Assembly: GCA_003008705.1 (NCBI GenBank)
Contig: PDUO01000006.1
Span: 257,295 to 321,294, forward strand
Source: Pezicula radicicola
Lineage: Eukaryota; Ascomycota; Leotiomycetes; Helotiales; Dermateaceae
DNA: 64,000 nucleotides
Direction: 5' to 3'
Below are positions 34,302 to 45,288 of the stretch, one piece after another (within the stretch, counting starts at the first letter, position 1; the number at the start of each line of letters is the position of its first letter). Position numbers and translations under genes: made by a program. The notes below the pieces were generated by a model. That model had not been told where the DNA came from. It worked only from the letters and a program-made list of their open reading frames with translations, and made no database searches.

Positions 34302-36794
34302 ATGCAGGAGTCACAAACAAATGGGCAGAGTGGCCCAGGAGCAGCAAATGCGAGCCGATTCCCAGGCCATGCCTCCAAACCCTCCAACAGCGACACAGGC
34401 TTTTCTCACGGCGCATACAGCTCGAACCAATTCTCGATGGGTGGGTATGGAGACAGACACCCTCGCAGAGCGAACATTCCTTCGATAAATACACAGCAGA
34501 TGGGTTCGCCACAAAATGATATGCAAACTCCCGGGACAGGCTTTGATATGCAATTCACCCCCTTACTTCCTTCACAACTCTTGCTGGGTAGTCCTTTCCA
34601 GCCAGGAACACCTGCTGCTTTCGCCAGCCCTCAATTCCAAAACTTTGCGTCTTTCCAGCAGCAGCAACAAAACCAACAGCAACAACAGGGCATGAGTAGC
34701 CCGGTTCAGCAGATGTCGCCGCAACTCTACCAGTCTCTTGTATCCCCATCTACCTATGGCGCTCCGCAATTTTACACTACGCAGTCACCAACTGGTCAGT
34801 ACGCTACCATAGGTAACCAGATTCAGATGGTGCAATCCCCTACTTCGCCTACCCAGCAATTCTCGCCAGGACTAGCCTCAGGTACAAGCCGGACAGTGTA
34901 TTTGGGAAACATTCCTCCGGAGACATCTGCAGAGGAAATCCTTGGTCACGTTCGCAGTGGTCAAATTGAGTCTGTCAGACTTCTACCAGACAAGAACTGT
35001 GCCTTCATCTCGTTCTTGGACGGAAGTTCTGCCACTCATTTCCATTCTGATGCGATCTTGAAGAAGCTCTCCATCAGAGGACAGGATATCAAAGTTGGTT
35101 GGGGAAAGCCATCTCAGGTCCCAACATCTGTTGCACTTGCCGTCCAACAGTCAGGCGCATCGCGCAATGTGTACCTAGGAAATCTAGGCGAGGAGGTCAC
35201 TGAGGAGGAGCTGCGCGAGGACCTAGGCAAATTTGGTCCAATTGATACGGTGAAGATTGTCCGCGAAAAGGCAATTGGTTTTGTTCACTTCTTGTCTATT
35301 GGCAATGCTATTAAGGCTGTTTCCCAACTTCCTCAAGAGGCCAAGTGGCAATCACCACGTCGTGTTTACTACGGCAAGGATCGATGCGCTTATGTTTCGA
35401 AGACTCAACAGCAGAATGCAGCACAATATCTTGGTATTGCCCCAGGATATGCTCATGTGCTCAACGGAGCTGATCGTGACTTGATCTCTAACGCCTTGGC
35501 CCAGCAGTCCGTTGCCGCAGCTGCTGTTGCAACAACCGCGGGAGGAATTAACAATCTTGGGAATCGAACTGTTTACTTGGGGAACATTCACCCTGAGACC
35601 ACCATTGAAGAAATTTGTAATGTTGTCAGAGGTGGACTTTTACACCACATTCGATATATACCCGACAAGCATATCTGCTTCGTCACCTTTATTGACCCTA
35701 CTTCAGCGGCTTCTTTCTACGCCTTGAGCAATTTGCAAGGCCTAATGATTCACAACAGGAGGTTGAAGATTGGATGGGGAAAGCATTCAGGTGCTCTTCC
35801 AGCAGCGATTGCTTTGGCTGTCAGCGGAGGTGCATCCAGAAACGTCTATGTTGGAAATTTAGACGAGTCTTGGACTGAGGAGAGACTGAGACAGGATTTC
35901 TCCGAGTATGGTGAGATTGAGCTCATCAACACTCTTAGAGAGAAGAGCTGTGCGTTCGTCAATTTCACCAACATCGCCAACGCTATCAAGGCCATCGAGG
36001 CTGTCCGTGGTAAGGAAGAGTACCGTCGCTTCAAGGTCAACTTTGGCAAGGACAGGTGTGGAAACCCTCCACGTCAAGTGCAGGCCTCTCAGCAATCTCC
36101 TCGCACTGATGGTGTCAGTTCTCCACCTCCTAACAGCGGTGGTCTCCAAGCCAGCCAGAACGGATCCTCTCCCACTGGCTCTCAGGCTCCTGGGTCCGCT
36201 ACTGGTTCAGCAACGTTCCCATCCGCTCCAACACCTTCCGCTATTCTGAACGCGGGCTCCAACAACCCATTGACCATGTACCTTAACCAGGTCTCGCAGC
36301 AGCAACAACAACAGCAGCAACAACAGCAGCAACTTGACCCATACTCTGTTGCTGCTTTGCAACAACAGCAGCAACAAGTTCTTGCCGCCCAGCAGGCTGC
36401 TCTGTACGGCAACGGCAGCAACGATGATATCCCACAACAATCTCAAGGAATGGGCCACGGACAGAGTGCTTCAATCAGCAACGGATACACCAATAATTCC
36501 ACTAGTGGATCATCGACCATTGGAGGGCTTCTTGCCCCTCGCAGCCAGCACAACCGTGCCGTGAGCTTGCCCGTGTTTGCGCAACAAGATGGTTCAAATG
36601 GCCAGAGCAATGGCAATGGACAACAGGAGCGGAGAGGACACCAGTACCAGAGTTCATTTTCCGGAATCAACCCCGGACCCGGCTTCGGTCTGAACCCCGG
36701 CTATGGAGCCCATGTTCAAGGCTTAGGTGTGTCGATGGCCATGGAGAACAATGGCTTGAATGGATGGGCAGAGGAGGAGGTTAACGTGCAGTAA
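34302..36794 (+). CDS. Four-RRM RNA-binding protein, Mrn1/Nrd1 type
   Basis: A single-exon 830-residue protein. It has a low-complexity Gln/Ser/Pro-rich N-terminus, then four RRMs at about 195-265 (RTVYLGNIPPETSAEE), 287-365 (RNVYLGNLGEEVTEEEL), 421-495 (RTVYLGNIHPETTIEE) and 512-585 (RNVYVGNLDESWTEERL). The C-terminus is Ser/Gln-rich with a polyglutamine run near 664-675. RRMs 1 and 3 resemble each other, as do 2 and 4, and both pairs end in similar segments (VGWGKPSQ/IGWGKHSG and YYGKDRC/NFGKDRC), suggesting an ancestral pair was duplicated. Homologues are S. cerevisiae Mrn1 and fission yeast Nrd1, cytoplasmic mRNA regulators tied to stress, cytokinesis or timing of differentiation. The ATG at 34302 is the first in frame; the upstream in-frame GTG is not used. 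Confidence 0.9.
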   Translation: MQESQTNGQSGPGAANASRFPGHASKPSNSDTGFSHGAYSSNQFSMGGYGDRHPRRANIPSINTQQMGSPQNDMQTPGTGFDMQFTPLLPSQLLLGSPFQPGTPAAFASPQFQNFASFQQQQQNQQQQQGMSSPVQQMSPQLYQSLVSPSTYGAPQFYTTQSPTGQYATIGNQIQMVQSPTSPTQQFSPGLASGTSRTVYLGNIPPETSAEEILGHVRSGQIESVRLLPDKNCAFISFLDGSSATHFHSDAILKKLSIRGQDIKVGWGKPSQVPTSVALAVQQSGASRNVYLGNLGEEVTEEELREDLGKFGPIDTVKIVREKAIGFVHFLSIGNAIKAVSQLPQEAKWQSPRRVYYGKDRCAYVSKTQQQNAAQYLGIAPGYAHVLNGADRDLISNALAQQSVAAAAVATTAGGINNLGNRTVYLGNIHPETTIEEICNVVRGGLLHHIRYIPDKHICFVTFIDPTSAASFYALSNLQGLMIHNRRLKIGWGKHSGALPAAIALAVSGGASRNVYVGNLDESWTEERLRQDFSEYGEIELINTLREKSCAFVNFTNIANAIKAIEAVRGKEEYRRFKVNFGKDRCGNPPRQVQASQQSPRTDGVSSPPPNSGGLQASQNGSSPTGSQAPGSATGSATFPSAPTPSAILNAGSNNPLTMYLNQVSQQQQQQQQQQQQLDPYSVAALQQQQQQVLAAQQAALYGNGSNDDIPQQSQGMGHGQSASISNGYTNNSTSGSSTIGGLLAPRSQHNRAVSLPVFAQQDGSNGQSNGNGQQERRGHQYQSSFSGINPGPGFGLNPGYGAHVQGLGVSMAMENNGLNGWAEEEVNVQ
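36292..36331 (+). repeat. CAG/CAA tract coding polyglutamine
   Basis: Mixed CAG and CAA codons encode about a dozen glutamines inside the RRM gene, with a second shorter run at about 36359-36378. Mixed codons make simple slippage less likely than in a pure repeat. Confidence 0.85.
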
Positions 36795-37513
36795 ACGTAT
36801 TTTTGAGAGAGAAGTGTTTGATGCATTTGGAAAGCTGCATTCATATCATGTTGTAATACTTCATTTCTTGTTCAATCTTTCTCTGCTATTTCTTTGTTCT
36901 TTTGTATTACTGCGTTGGATATCTCAGGCGCTCTCTGCGTATCTCTTGAATAGCACAAGTTCATTGCTATGGAGTCGTTTCCTTGGAGTCTAGTCCAAGA
37001 GGTCGGCTGTCTTTCTGTCAGTACTTCAAGTAGCTGTAGTTGGATAGTTGAGAATGAGGGGTGAAATGGAACCGGTCACTCGCTCAAATTTCCTGATTGG
37101 TCTTATTATATGCTCCTAAAGTGATATCATCTTACTGTATCGTGTATAGTATCAAAACGCCAAAAGCGGGACTTAGTCTGATCCCGCCGTTAGCATAGAC
37201 TTCGAGCTGCGAAGCTACCAATCGCTGAGGCTGAACTGCGAGGCATCGTGCTCGATTGGCCAGCAAGCGAAGTGCGGGTGTTAGCCCTTCAGGAAAACGT
37301 GCCCACTAGAGCCTCTACATGGAGCCCACTAGGAGGTGCTACACCGTGCGAGCCAGTACCTGCTGTTGCTTAGAATTACCTGCGGAGCCAACTATTACCG
37401 CATGTATCTTTGCAGAGTCAATATAAGGACGTGAACCTTCCTTCCCTTCCCTAACTCTCTCCCTCTGCATTTCCTCAGTTCCTCAGTTCCTCAGTTGTCC
37501 TCAAAGGTCCAAA
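36795..37513. other. 3' UTR of the RRM gene and promoter of the P450 gene
   Basis: No gene seen. ATATAAGG at 37421-37428 is a likely TATA box for the P450 gene. It is followed by a CT-rich leader containing three perfect copies of TTCCTCAG at 37471-37494. Confidence 0.6.
37421..37428 (+). promoter_or_regulatory. TATA box of the P450 gene
   Basis: ATATAAGG lies about 90 bases before the ATG at 37514 and just upstream of a CT-rich probable transcription start region. Confidence 0.5.
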
Positions 37514-39603
37514 ATGGACAATTTCCAGTTTACCAAGATGCAACTAGCTACAGGTTTAGCCATTGGCCTCCTGTTATATTATGCAGGTCTCGCTATATAT
37601 CGTCTTTATTTTAGTCCTCTCTCCAAATTCCCTGGCCCCAAACTCGCAGCGCTCACATACTGGTCCATCTCCCTCTCGCTACCCTCACAATCTGGGTAAC
37701 ATATATTTACAAAGTCCCATAGGTACGAATTTTACTACGACATAATCCTCCGTGGCCAATATATCTTCCACATTAAAACTCTACATGAAAGATACGGCCC
37801 AATAATCCGAATCAACCCCAATGAACTCCACATTGGAGATCCAACTTTTCACGCTACTCTGTATGGTGGGACTGCTGATAGACGTGATCGTGTCCTATGG
37901 CATACTCAAGCCTTAGGTCTTCCGACCAGTATATTGGGGACTGTTCCTCATGAGCTATGTAAGTCTCAAGTTCTCGGTGCAAATTTATCCCTTCCGGGTT
38001 CACATTACTCATTGCCCCTGAATCATGTTTGGGTCACTCCTAATATCCCTAGAACAAGTAAACTAACTCTGATTTTCTGACTATAGGGAGGCGTCGCAGG
38101 GCAGCGTTGAATCCCTTTTTTAGTATGGTTAGTGTGAGGAGGTTAGAAGGGGTGGTGAGGGAGAGAATTGAGGTACTTGTTGGACGATTACTTGGATTGA
38201 TGGATGATGATACGGCTGTGCCCATGAATCTGGCATTTTCGGCTTGGTCTAATGGTGAGTTTTGTTTACCTATCTATTCCTGCAATTTGGATTTGGCAGG
38301 CGTCAAAGCAGCCAGGAGGCGATGGGTCAGGATTATGCTGATAAGACGTCGTTTTAGATGTTGTGAACGATTACTGTTTTGGCCGTTCGGATCACCGAGT
38401 CGAGACAGAGGGTTTTGATCCAGAATTTCATCACACATCCTTCAAGAATGCAAATTCGAATGTTCGTATTTCTGTCGCAGAGCGAAAGGCTGTGTCATAC
38501 CCTTTATCTTCGAGACATCTCTTACCTGTTCTGGATTTGGTCTTAGCATTTACGCTTGTCAAAAGAAGCACTGCTAACATATAATCACTCAACAGCCGCT
38601 AATGAAGCATATGAACTGGATTCTTCGTCTAGCTCAAAGCCTCCCAGAATCCATCGCTCTTCGTATGGGCCCGGAAGCAGCCTCGTTCATAATCCTTCAA
38701 CGTGTTTGTCTTCTACCGTTCCTTCTACATCATCCTCTTTCCCAAGTCTTCCTGATAGAAATCCAAACTAAGATATACTTGCAGGATATGCAAAAGCAAA
38801 TTACAGCCGTAAAAGCTTCATCCCTCTCAAAACAACGCGACGCAGAACATCCAACAATCTTCCACGAACTTCTCAAATCTTCTCTACCTGATTCCGAAAA
38901 GAGTGTCCAACGTCTCTCGGATGAGGGGATCCTACTTATTGGCGCAGGAACCCATACATCAGCCTGGAGTCTCTCCGTAGCAACCTTCCACATTCTAGCC
39001 AACATCAAAATTCTGCGTTCTCTAAAAACTGAACTCGCGTCAGCTTCCTCCACAACTGGAGCACCAATTGATACACTCCCATTAACAACCGTCGAGACTC
39101 TCCCGTACCTTACGGCCGTTATAAAAGAAGCTTTACGACTAAGTTATGGAACCTCAATGCGTCTAGCACGCTCTGTACCTGATGCTCCATTACAATTCAA
39201 GGACTGGACAATATCACCAGGAACTGCTGTCTCTATGACAAGCACATTAATACATCATGACGAATCAATCTTTCCTGATTCAAAAGAATTTATTCCTGAA
39301 CGCTGGCTTGGGGATAAGGAGAGAGTCAGGGAGTTAGATAAGTTTATGGTTGCTTTCGGTAGGGGTAGAAGGGCTTGCCTGGGAGTTAATTTGGCTTGGG
39401 CAGAGCTTTATTTGTGTTTGGCTAGTATTTTTGGTGTTTTTGGAGGGAGGTTTGCTGGGGAAGAGGTTGTTTTAGAAAGTGATAAGGGTGTTATGGAACT
39501 CTTTGAGACGGATGTTACTGATGTTGCTATTTGTGGAGATTTATTCTTCCCCTTGGTTAAGGAGGGAAGTCAGGGTGTTAGGGTTAAGATTAAGAGCGTT
39601 TGA
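37514..39603 (+). CDS. Cytochrome P450 monooxygenase
   Basis: Predicted 527 residues; exons 37514-37662, 37723-37958, 38087-38254, 38358-38461, 38596-38703 and 38785-39603. The N-terminal membrane anchor ([19 protein letters not shown]) is followed by the Pro-rich hinge FPGPKLAAL. Further in are [13 protein letters not shown] and [13 protein letters not shown], the I-helix GAGTHTSAW (oxygen-activation Thr), the ExxR motif KEALR, PERW, and the heme loop [10 protein letters not shown] with Cys453 as thiolate ligand. It is an ER-bound, reductase-dependent hydroxylase of unknown substrate, resembling trichodiene-oxygenase-like fungal P450s. The last intron (81 bases) is a multiple of three without a stop, so retention would insert 27 residues. 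Donors of introns 1, 4 and 5 (GTCCAT, GTTCGT, GTTTGT) are non-consensus. It is co-oriented with the esterase gene 620 bases downstream. Confidence 0.88.
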
Positions 39604-40225
39604 GATGTGAAGGTTGAGGGTAGTATGGGTAACTTTGGGAAAGGAAGGAGGTATGTGTGTGAACGAGGTGATATATGATTGTACTGGGTCCTTCATGATA
39701 ACAATTTTCTTCACTTACGTAGATGCCAACAAACGAAGATTCTATATAAGTCAGCTACTAAAGTTAAATAGGTTACTTAGCAATATCTACTTCCACAGGA
39801 GATATTCTAGTTTCTGTGGTCCATGGAATGGAAGTCACACAAAAGGTCTGATTTAGTTCAATCGAAGCATTTGCATCCTCGCTTATTTGTATTTCTTTTT
39901 TCGTTTACCGAGCAGGTAATTCGTAAGCATTCGCATCATTCAGTCAATGAATGTAGCATTTATGCAGTGAATAAATCTACATATACAACGGAAGACTTAG
40001 ACTGCAAAAAACAATCTAGTATATAATTGTGAAATAAATTAAGTCGTCACAATCCAAGATCACGCCTTTACCCCACTTTAACCCTTGACATTCAGTAGTC
40101 CGAATTCCCGGAACCCACTCTTGATTCGCGGGAGCCACTTTTAGCGCCAACGTTTATAAAAGCTTCAGCATCCATTGTTTGAAGATAGATATCCCATAGC
40201 TCGAGAGCTAACAAATCGATCCATA
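39604..40225. other. Intergenic spacer, P450 to carboxylesterase
   Basis: AT-rich; holds the P450 3' UTR. A TATAAAAG at 40155-40162 lies about 65 bases before the esterase ATG and is probably its TATA box. Confidence 0.55.
40155..40162 (+). promoter_or_regulatory. TATA box of the carboxylesterase gene
   Basis: TATAAAAG is the only strong TATA-like element just upstream of the ATG at 40226, with spacing that leaves a short leader. Confidence 0.5.
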
Positions 40226-42012
40226 ATGGGCATCTTTAACGCCTTCCAACATTATCTTGCAGCCTTTTCTATTACAGCCGAGTCCAACCCAAGAGTCACT
40301 CTCCCAGGCTATGGCTCCCTTACTGGCACAGTTATTAACACAACGTTAACTGGACACCCACTTCCTGCACCAGTTCATGCATGGTTAGGAATCGATTACG
40401 CAAGTCAACCTGTTGGAGAAAATCGGTTTAAACCTATTAGACCTCCTGTTAGTATTGGTGGAAATGGTGGTCACAAGGACGCTGGTCAATATGGAAAGGT
40501 TTGCATTCAGGATGAAAGATTTATTGGCTATGAGCAAGATGAGGCTTGCTTGAATATGAATGTTTTTCGGCCTATGGGCGTTGAGATTGAAGAAATGTTG
40601 CCGGTCCTTGTTTGGATTCATGGTGTATGTATTCCTAATTCGTGTGCTTTGCTTTCTATAGACATTATGTGCTAATGACGAGTAGGGTGGTTTTGTATCT
40701 GGCTCTGGTCGTAGTTTTGATGGAGCGTCCTTCGTTGCTTCATCAAAGTCACCATTGATGGCCGTAACCTTCAATTATAGAGTAAGCTTTCTTGCTACAA
40801 AATATGAGAAACAAACTAATGTTCACTATGAAGATAAACTCACTTGGCTTCCTACCCTCACCCCTCCTTGAAAAAGAAGGCCTTCTAAACCTGGGACTGC
40901 TGGACCAAGTACAGCTATTAAAGTTTGTTCAACAATATATCTCCAACTTCGGCGGAGACTCGAACAAAGTCACTTTAGGAGGGAGATCCGCAGGCGGCCA
41001 CTCAGTAGGAATGCATTACTTCAACAACAACACCAACAACAACACCCCCCTCTTCTCCAAAGCAATCCTCCAATCCGGCTCCGTAACAGGTCGAAGTTTC
41101 CCCAACTCATCCTACCCACTCTACCTCACCCAATTCGCAGAATACCTCTCCCTCATAAACTGCAACAACACAAACGAAACGCTCGCCTGTCTCCGAAAAG
41201 CAGACATCAACAAAATAAGAACCGCAAGTTCAAAACTCTTCGCCGATAGCGAATACGCAATAACCTGGCCCTTCCAACCAACACTAGGAGGTCCACTCCT
41301 AGAAAACCCCGGCTCACAATCAGGAATAGAAGAGAAATTTTATAGATTACCACTAATAACCACCAACGTAAACGACGAAGCAAAACTCTACACACCAGGA
41401 AATCTAACTAGCAATACCGATTTCCTGCAATTCATAAAAACACTACTCCCATCTCTAAACACAGCCGATCTCTCACTCCTAGAATCCCTCTACCCAGATC
41501 CCGATCCCTCAAACCCACAAACGGGAGGTAACTCACCCTACGCAAATTCACCAAATAGTACACAATATAACCGGCTCTCAGCCGCTACAAGCGATTACAT
41601 GTACATCTGTCCAGGCCAAGAAACAGCTTTTCGTACCAGTACCCAGGAAATCCCAACATGGAAATTACGATTCAATACCAATAATTTCTTTCCGGAGTGG
41701 CAAGGGATTCCACATACAGCCGATACGAAATATACTTGGAAAGCTCCTGTGGGAGATGTAGAATATCCGGATGTGGGCGAGATTTTACATGGTTATTTTG
41801 CTAGTTTTGTTGTCGAGGGAGATCCGAATTTATTGAGGAAGGAGGGAAGTCCTGTTTGGCCTAGGTATAGGGTTGATGATGGTGGGGTGGCTGGGGTTGG
41901 AAGACAACTGGTTATTGAACCGGGTGAGACGAGGATAGAGGTTGACCAGATTAGGAGGGAACAGTGTGCTTTTTGGAGGGATCCTGAGAGGGCTGGGAGA
42001 CTTCATAAGTAG
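40226..42012 (+). CDS. Type-B carboxylesterase/lipase family protein
   Basis: Predicted 557 residues; exons 40226-40624, 40686-40781 and 40834-42012. It has an alpha/beta-hydrolase fold: oxyanion-hole HGGGF (formed across the first splice join), FNYR, catalytic Ser217 in GGRSAGGHS (the GxSxG elbow), an acidic residue in NDEAKLY, and a likely catalytic His in WQGIPHTADTKY. EACLNMNVFRP carries the conserved cysteine and strand of the family. No clear signal peptide is visible at the ATG chosen (MGIFNAFQHYLAAFS), so location is uncertain; many relatives are secreted. It hydrolyses carboxylic esters; the substrate is unknown. Lying just downstream of a P450 in the same direction, it could act in the same small pathway, but no backbone biosynthetic enzyme is present. 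Confidence 0.85.
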
Positions 42013-42766
42013 GTAGGGGTTGTAAATTTTTTGGAATTCGGTTGAAGATATGTGAATTCTGCGGATATCTTGATGATTCTAACTAATACGAAGCTGTTGC
42101 ATAGCATGCAAGTAGTTACAGGTCCGTGAACAACTTGAACTGTATACCGCCGAGCGGCGCTTTTACAAAACCACTATGCGGAAGGCAAAATTCAGCTCAA
42201 GCTAATAGTGGATTTTCATCCCCGTCAACGACTTTGCGCTAAAGCCTAAATTTACGTAAGAGACCATAGCACATACAACGGCAATTTCTCACTGCCCTAA
42301 CACAGAGCAATGGGAAATATGTCAAGGGTGAAACGAATCCCCGAGATCACTGAATTTCCAAGGATCACGACGTCAGAGAGCCCTAATATTTAATCTTGGA
42401 ACTACAATAGTAATGTGATAGTAGATGGGTTGAAACCACTACACATGTTTCTCTTGTCAAAGACAAGGGCTGTGTTCCAATGGGGTGAGGGACCTACCTC
42501 TTGGGGAAAAGCTGCAACCTCAATGTATCTATAATCAGAAATCTGAAAAACCATTGACAGTCTCACGCAGAATGGCTTAAAGCAATTCCGGTATTTCCGT
42601 AGGGAACATTCATCCATTGGAACAAACATGCTAAGAATATTTTGAGAGTCGTCTGGACTCTTTCCCCACAAACGCCTTCCATCAGTGATATACCCTAATA
42701 CTGAACCCCATTTACGCCACCGCTGAGAAAGAAGAGCAGATATAAAAACACTCGTACAGTAACTAT
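42013..42766. other. Intergenic spacer
   Basis: Convergent 3' ends of the carboxylesterase and pinin-domain genes. No gene recognised; an open frame at 42402-42671 (minus) has no family resemblance. Confidence 0.5.
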
Positions 42767-43826
42767 TCAGTAGATTACAGTGTCCTCATCTGCTTCGACG
42801 ACAACCTCACCATTATGCAGTTCAAGAGATGCCTTGCGTGCTTGCTCATTAGTAGAATCAATACGATCAGTAGGAAGAACAGATGGAGACTCATCGCTTG
42901 CGCGAGACTCACCCACCGTCTCTTTCATAGTAGACGCGCTGTTAGTTTTCTCTTCTACCGCAGATGCTGGTTCCGATGATTCATGTTGTTCCTTTTCCTG
43001 TATCGTCTCGGGATACCGTGTCTGGAATTCTTGAACTTCTCGCTCGATAAGTGTTTCGGTATCTGCGATTTGCTTTTTAATGCGCTCCTCGTCTGCAGCA
43101 AGCAATTCCCATGGCTTGTAGTACTAATGAAATGTCAGTTACTAATACATAGCATGGAGAGTATGCCAACATACCAGTTTGGGTTCTGTCTTCGTACACA
43201 GGAATTGTGCCATGGCTTGCATGTTCGAATGTCGTATTCGCATCTTAGGAGCCCATCTTTTAGCAACCGGTATGAACAAGCATCACTTCGTGCGGACTCA
43301 CCGATTTTTCGTCAAATTTTATCTGCTCGCGTTTCCGTATTTCCTTCAGCTTTGCAAGTTTCTCAGCTTTCCGTCCCTCATCCTCAACCTTTTGCTGCTT
43401 AGCCTTCTCTTGTTGCCTTTTCTCAATCTCGAGCCTCCGTTTTTGTTGACCACTAGTAGAACTTTGGCTTAAAGTATTGATAAGACCACCAAATAGGCGT
43501 TGTCCCCGCCTCTTTTCCTCCTGCACATGGCTTTTCCTACGGTCTATGCTTGCGTCTTGTTTGGATTCAGACTCGGCTTTGGTCTGGGTAGGCGAGTTGC
43601 GCAAGGTCTTTGGGGAACCATCTATGCTCCCTGAGGTGGATATTCTTGGGCGCTTGGAGCCTGCATCTGAGCTCGAAGATTGCCTTCGTTTTGTGGGTAA
43701 GGTGGCGCGTGGAGAGATAGGTGCTTCATCAGGAAGAATAACTGCAGAAGAAATTGACCTTGCTGGAGGTTAGCAAATGTTCTAATCGACAGTGAATTAA
43801 GGAACGTACACTTTGCTTTCCGCCAT
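42767..43826 (-). CDS. Pinin/SDK/MemA-domain protein (splicing-associated)
   Basis: Predicted 299 residues; exons 43826-43810, 43758-43302, 43243-43175 and 43123-42767. The first coding exon is only 17 bases (MAESK plus two bases); its GTACGT donor and a GCTAAC branch site support the join to VSISSAVILPDEAP. The pinin domain spans about 90-200: EEKRRGQRLFGGLINTLSQ, then a charged coiled coil QQKRRLEIEKRQQEK, ending QAMAQFLCTKTEPKLYYKPW. The C-terminus is acidic and disordered. Pinin-domain proteins bind exon-junction and SR proteins in nuclear speckles of animals; the fungal role in splicing is inferred. Its start is 323 bases from that of PHF5A, in a head-to-head pair. Confidence 0.85.
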
Positions 43827-44149
43827 CTTGATCTCTTCTGCGGCGAGACGAATGGTCGGGTGTCTCAGATATCAGACTCGGTGTCGTGGTGATAAACTTC
43901 GAGGACAGCTCCCCAGAATTCACTTTCTTGGCTAGCTTCAACCGCTTTGTGGCTCGTGCGTTTGTCAGCAGAACGAAGCTCAAGATTTCTGTGGCGCGTT
44001 ATCGATATTCCAGCCTAACGCTCAACTTCTTCGCGAAAAGGTCCTCAAGTCTGTAGACACAGGAGCAGAACCTATCCAAAACCTTCTCTGATCCTAGGCA
44101 AAGCCCTTCCCCACAAGCAAGAAAGTCCAAACGCGTATACTCCGCAACC
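43827..44149. promoter_or_regulatory. Bidirectional promoter, pinin-domain gene and PHF5A
   Basis: The 323 bases between the two divergent start codons have no strong TATA box. An open frame on the minus strand here (to 43983) lacks an ATG and is read as the leader of the pinin-domain gene. Confidence 0.55.
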
Positions 44150-44611
44150 ATGTCTCGCCATCATCCGTAAGTCCTGTGTATTCTCTCCATCTCAAAGCCT
44201 GAAGCTAACAGCGACCCAGCGATCTCGTAATGTGCCGTAAACAATCGGGAATAGCTATCGGCCGGCTCTGCGACAAGTGCGATGGCAAATGCCCTGTGTG
44301 CGATTCCTACGTGCGGCCCACAACCCTCGTCCGCATCTGCGACGAATGTTCATTCGGCAACTACCAGAACAAATGTGTTGTCTGCGGTGGCGAGGGTATC
44401 TCTGATGCGTTCTATTGCTTCGAATGTACGCGGCTGGAGAAGGATAGGGATGGTTGTCCAAAGATTATCAATTTGGGCAGTTCAAGGACCGATTTGTATG
44501 TTCACTTTTCCATGGCTCTGCCCGTGCTCTAAATATTGTTTCGGAAGAGGAGCTGCTAACAATCATTGCGCTCGCAGGTTTTACCAGAAGAAGAATTTTA
44601 GAAATCACTAA
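44150..44611 (+). CDS. RDS3: PHF5A/Rds3, SF3b subunit of U2 snRNP
   Basis: Predicted 108 residues; exons 44150-44166, 44220-44495 and 44578-44611. The first exon is 17 bases (MSRHH plus two). The protein is a compact three-zinc knot with the conserved cysteine pairs CRKQ...CDKC, CPVC, CDEC, CVVCGG and CFEC, and ends [15 protein letters not shown]5A holds SF3B1 and helps form the pocket that receives the branch-point adenosine. The C-terminal residues differ from the animal tail, as is usual in fungi. The last intron (GTATGT donor, GCTAAC branch) removes a stop-containing stretch. It shares its promoter region with a pinin-domain gene on the other strand. Confidence 0.95.
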
Positions 44612-45288
44612 GGGAATGGTAGACGGGCTTTTCTGCATAGCAATGGAGTTTGGGTGGACATGGTCATCGATTTGTCGGCGTTTGTAAGGAATATTCAGTG
44701 ACCAAATGGCCTCCAAGTAGTAAAACAAGCCCTCCAACAGTTGTGACTTCGTTGGTGGAACGGGAAATGGAAGGTTGTAAGTTGACTACGCTGACGTTGA
44801 TGCAGAACGTCGGTTCACCACGCTTAGGATGGCTTCAGAGGCCAGCAAACAAATGTAAATATGGGCTCAGTAATTTAATGGGCCAAACGAAAATCATATC
44901 AAGAATCGTAAATAGTCCATTTCATTTTTGGAAAGCAAGTAAGCTCATATAAATACAGTGTAATGCCTTGTCCAGTTCGCTGAAGTTGCTTTAAGCAATA
45001 AGCAAATGTGCTGCTACTTCATAACAAAGAAAACCGAAGCAACGGAACGCTGTGATGGTGGCAAAAACAATATATCTGCATGGCTGAATTTATGTCGTGA
45101 ATCGTGTAAGCGGTAGTTGTTGTGGCCAAGCTCGAAAATATAAAACAGGAGTAACACCGAGTATCAGTAAAGCGGATATGGCTAGAAGCCTATGATACAG
45201 CCAATCAGCAAGAACTTTGAGAGGTAACGCCTAGTAATCGCTAAAAGGGATCTCAAGGAGTATTGGGTAGGTAGTGTAAGTGAGATCC
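44612..45288. other. Intergenic spacer
   Basis: Convergent 3' ends of PHF5A and the CBM48 gene; AT-rich with no gene recognised. Confidence 0.5.

Noticed and set aside
36182..36474. Minus-strand Cys/Leu-rich open frames
   Set aside because: They are the reverse complement of the CAG/CAA polyglutamine tract of the RRM gene.
42402..42671. Minus-strand open frame of 89 residues
   Set aside because: No motif, no splice continuation, and located between two convergent gene ends.
43827..43983. Upstream in-frame-looking extension of the pinin-domain gene (SLISETPDHSSRRRRDQDGG)
   Set aside because: No ATG in that frame before its stop, and the MAESK start with a GTACGT donor gives a cleaner model; a longer 5' exon is not excluded.
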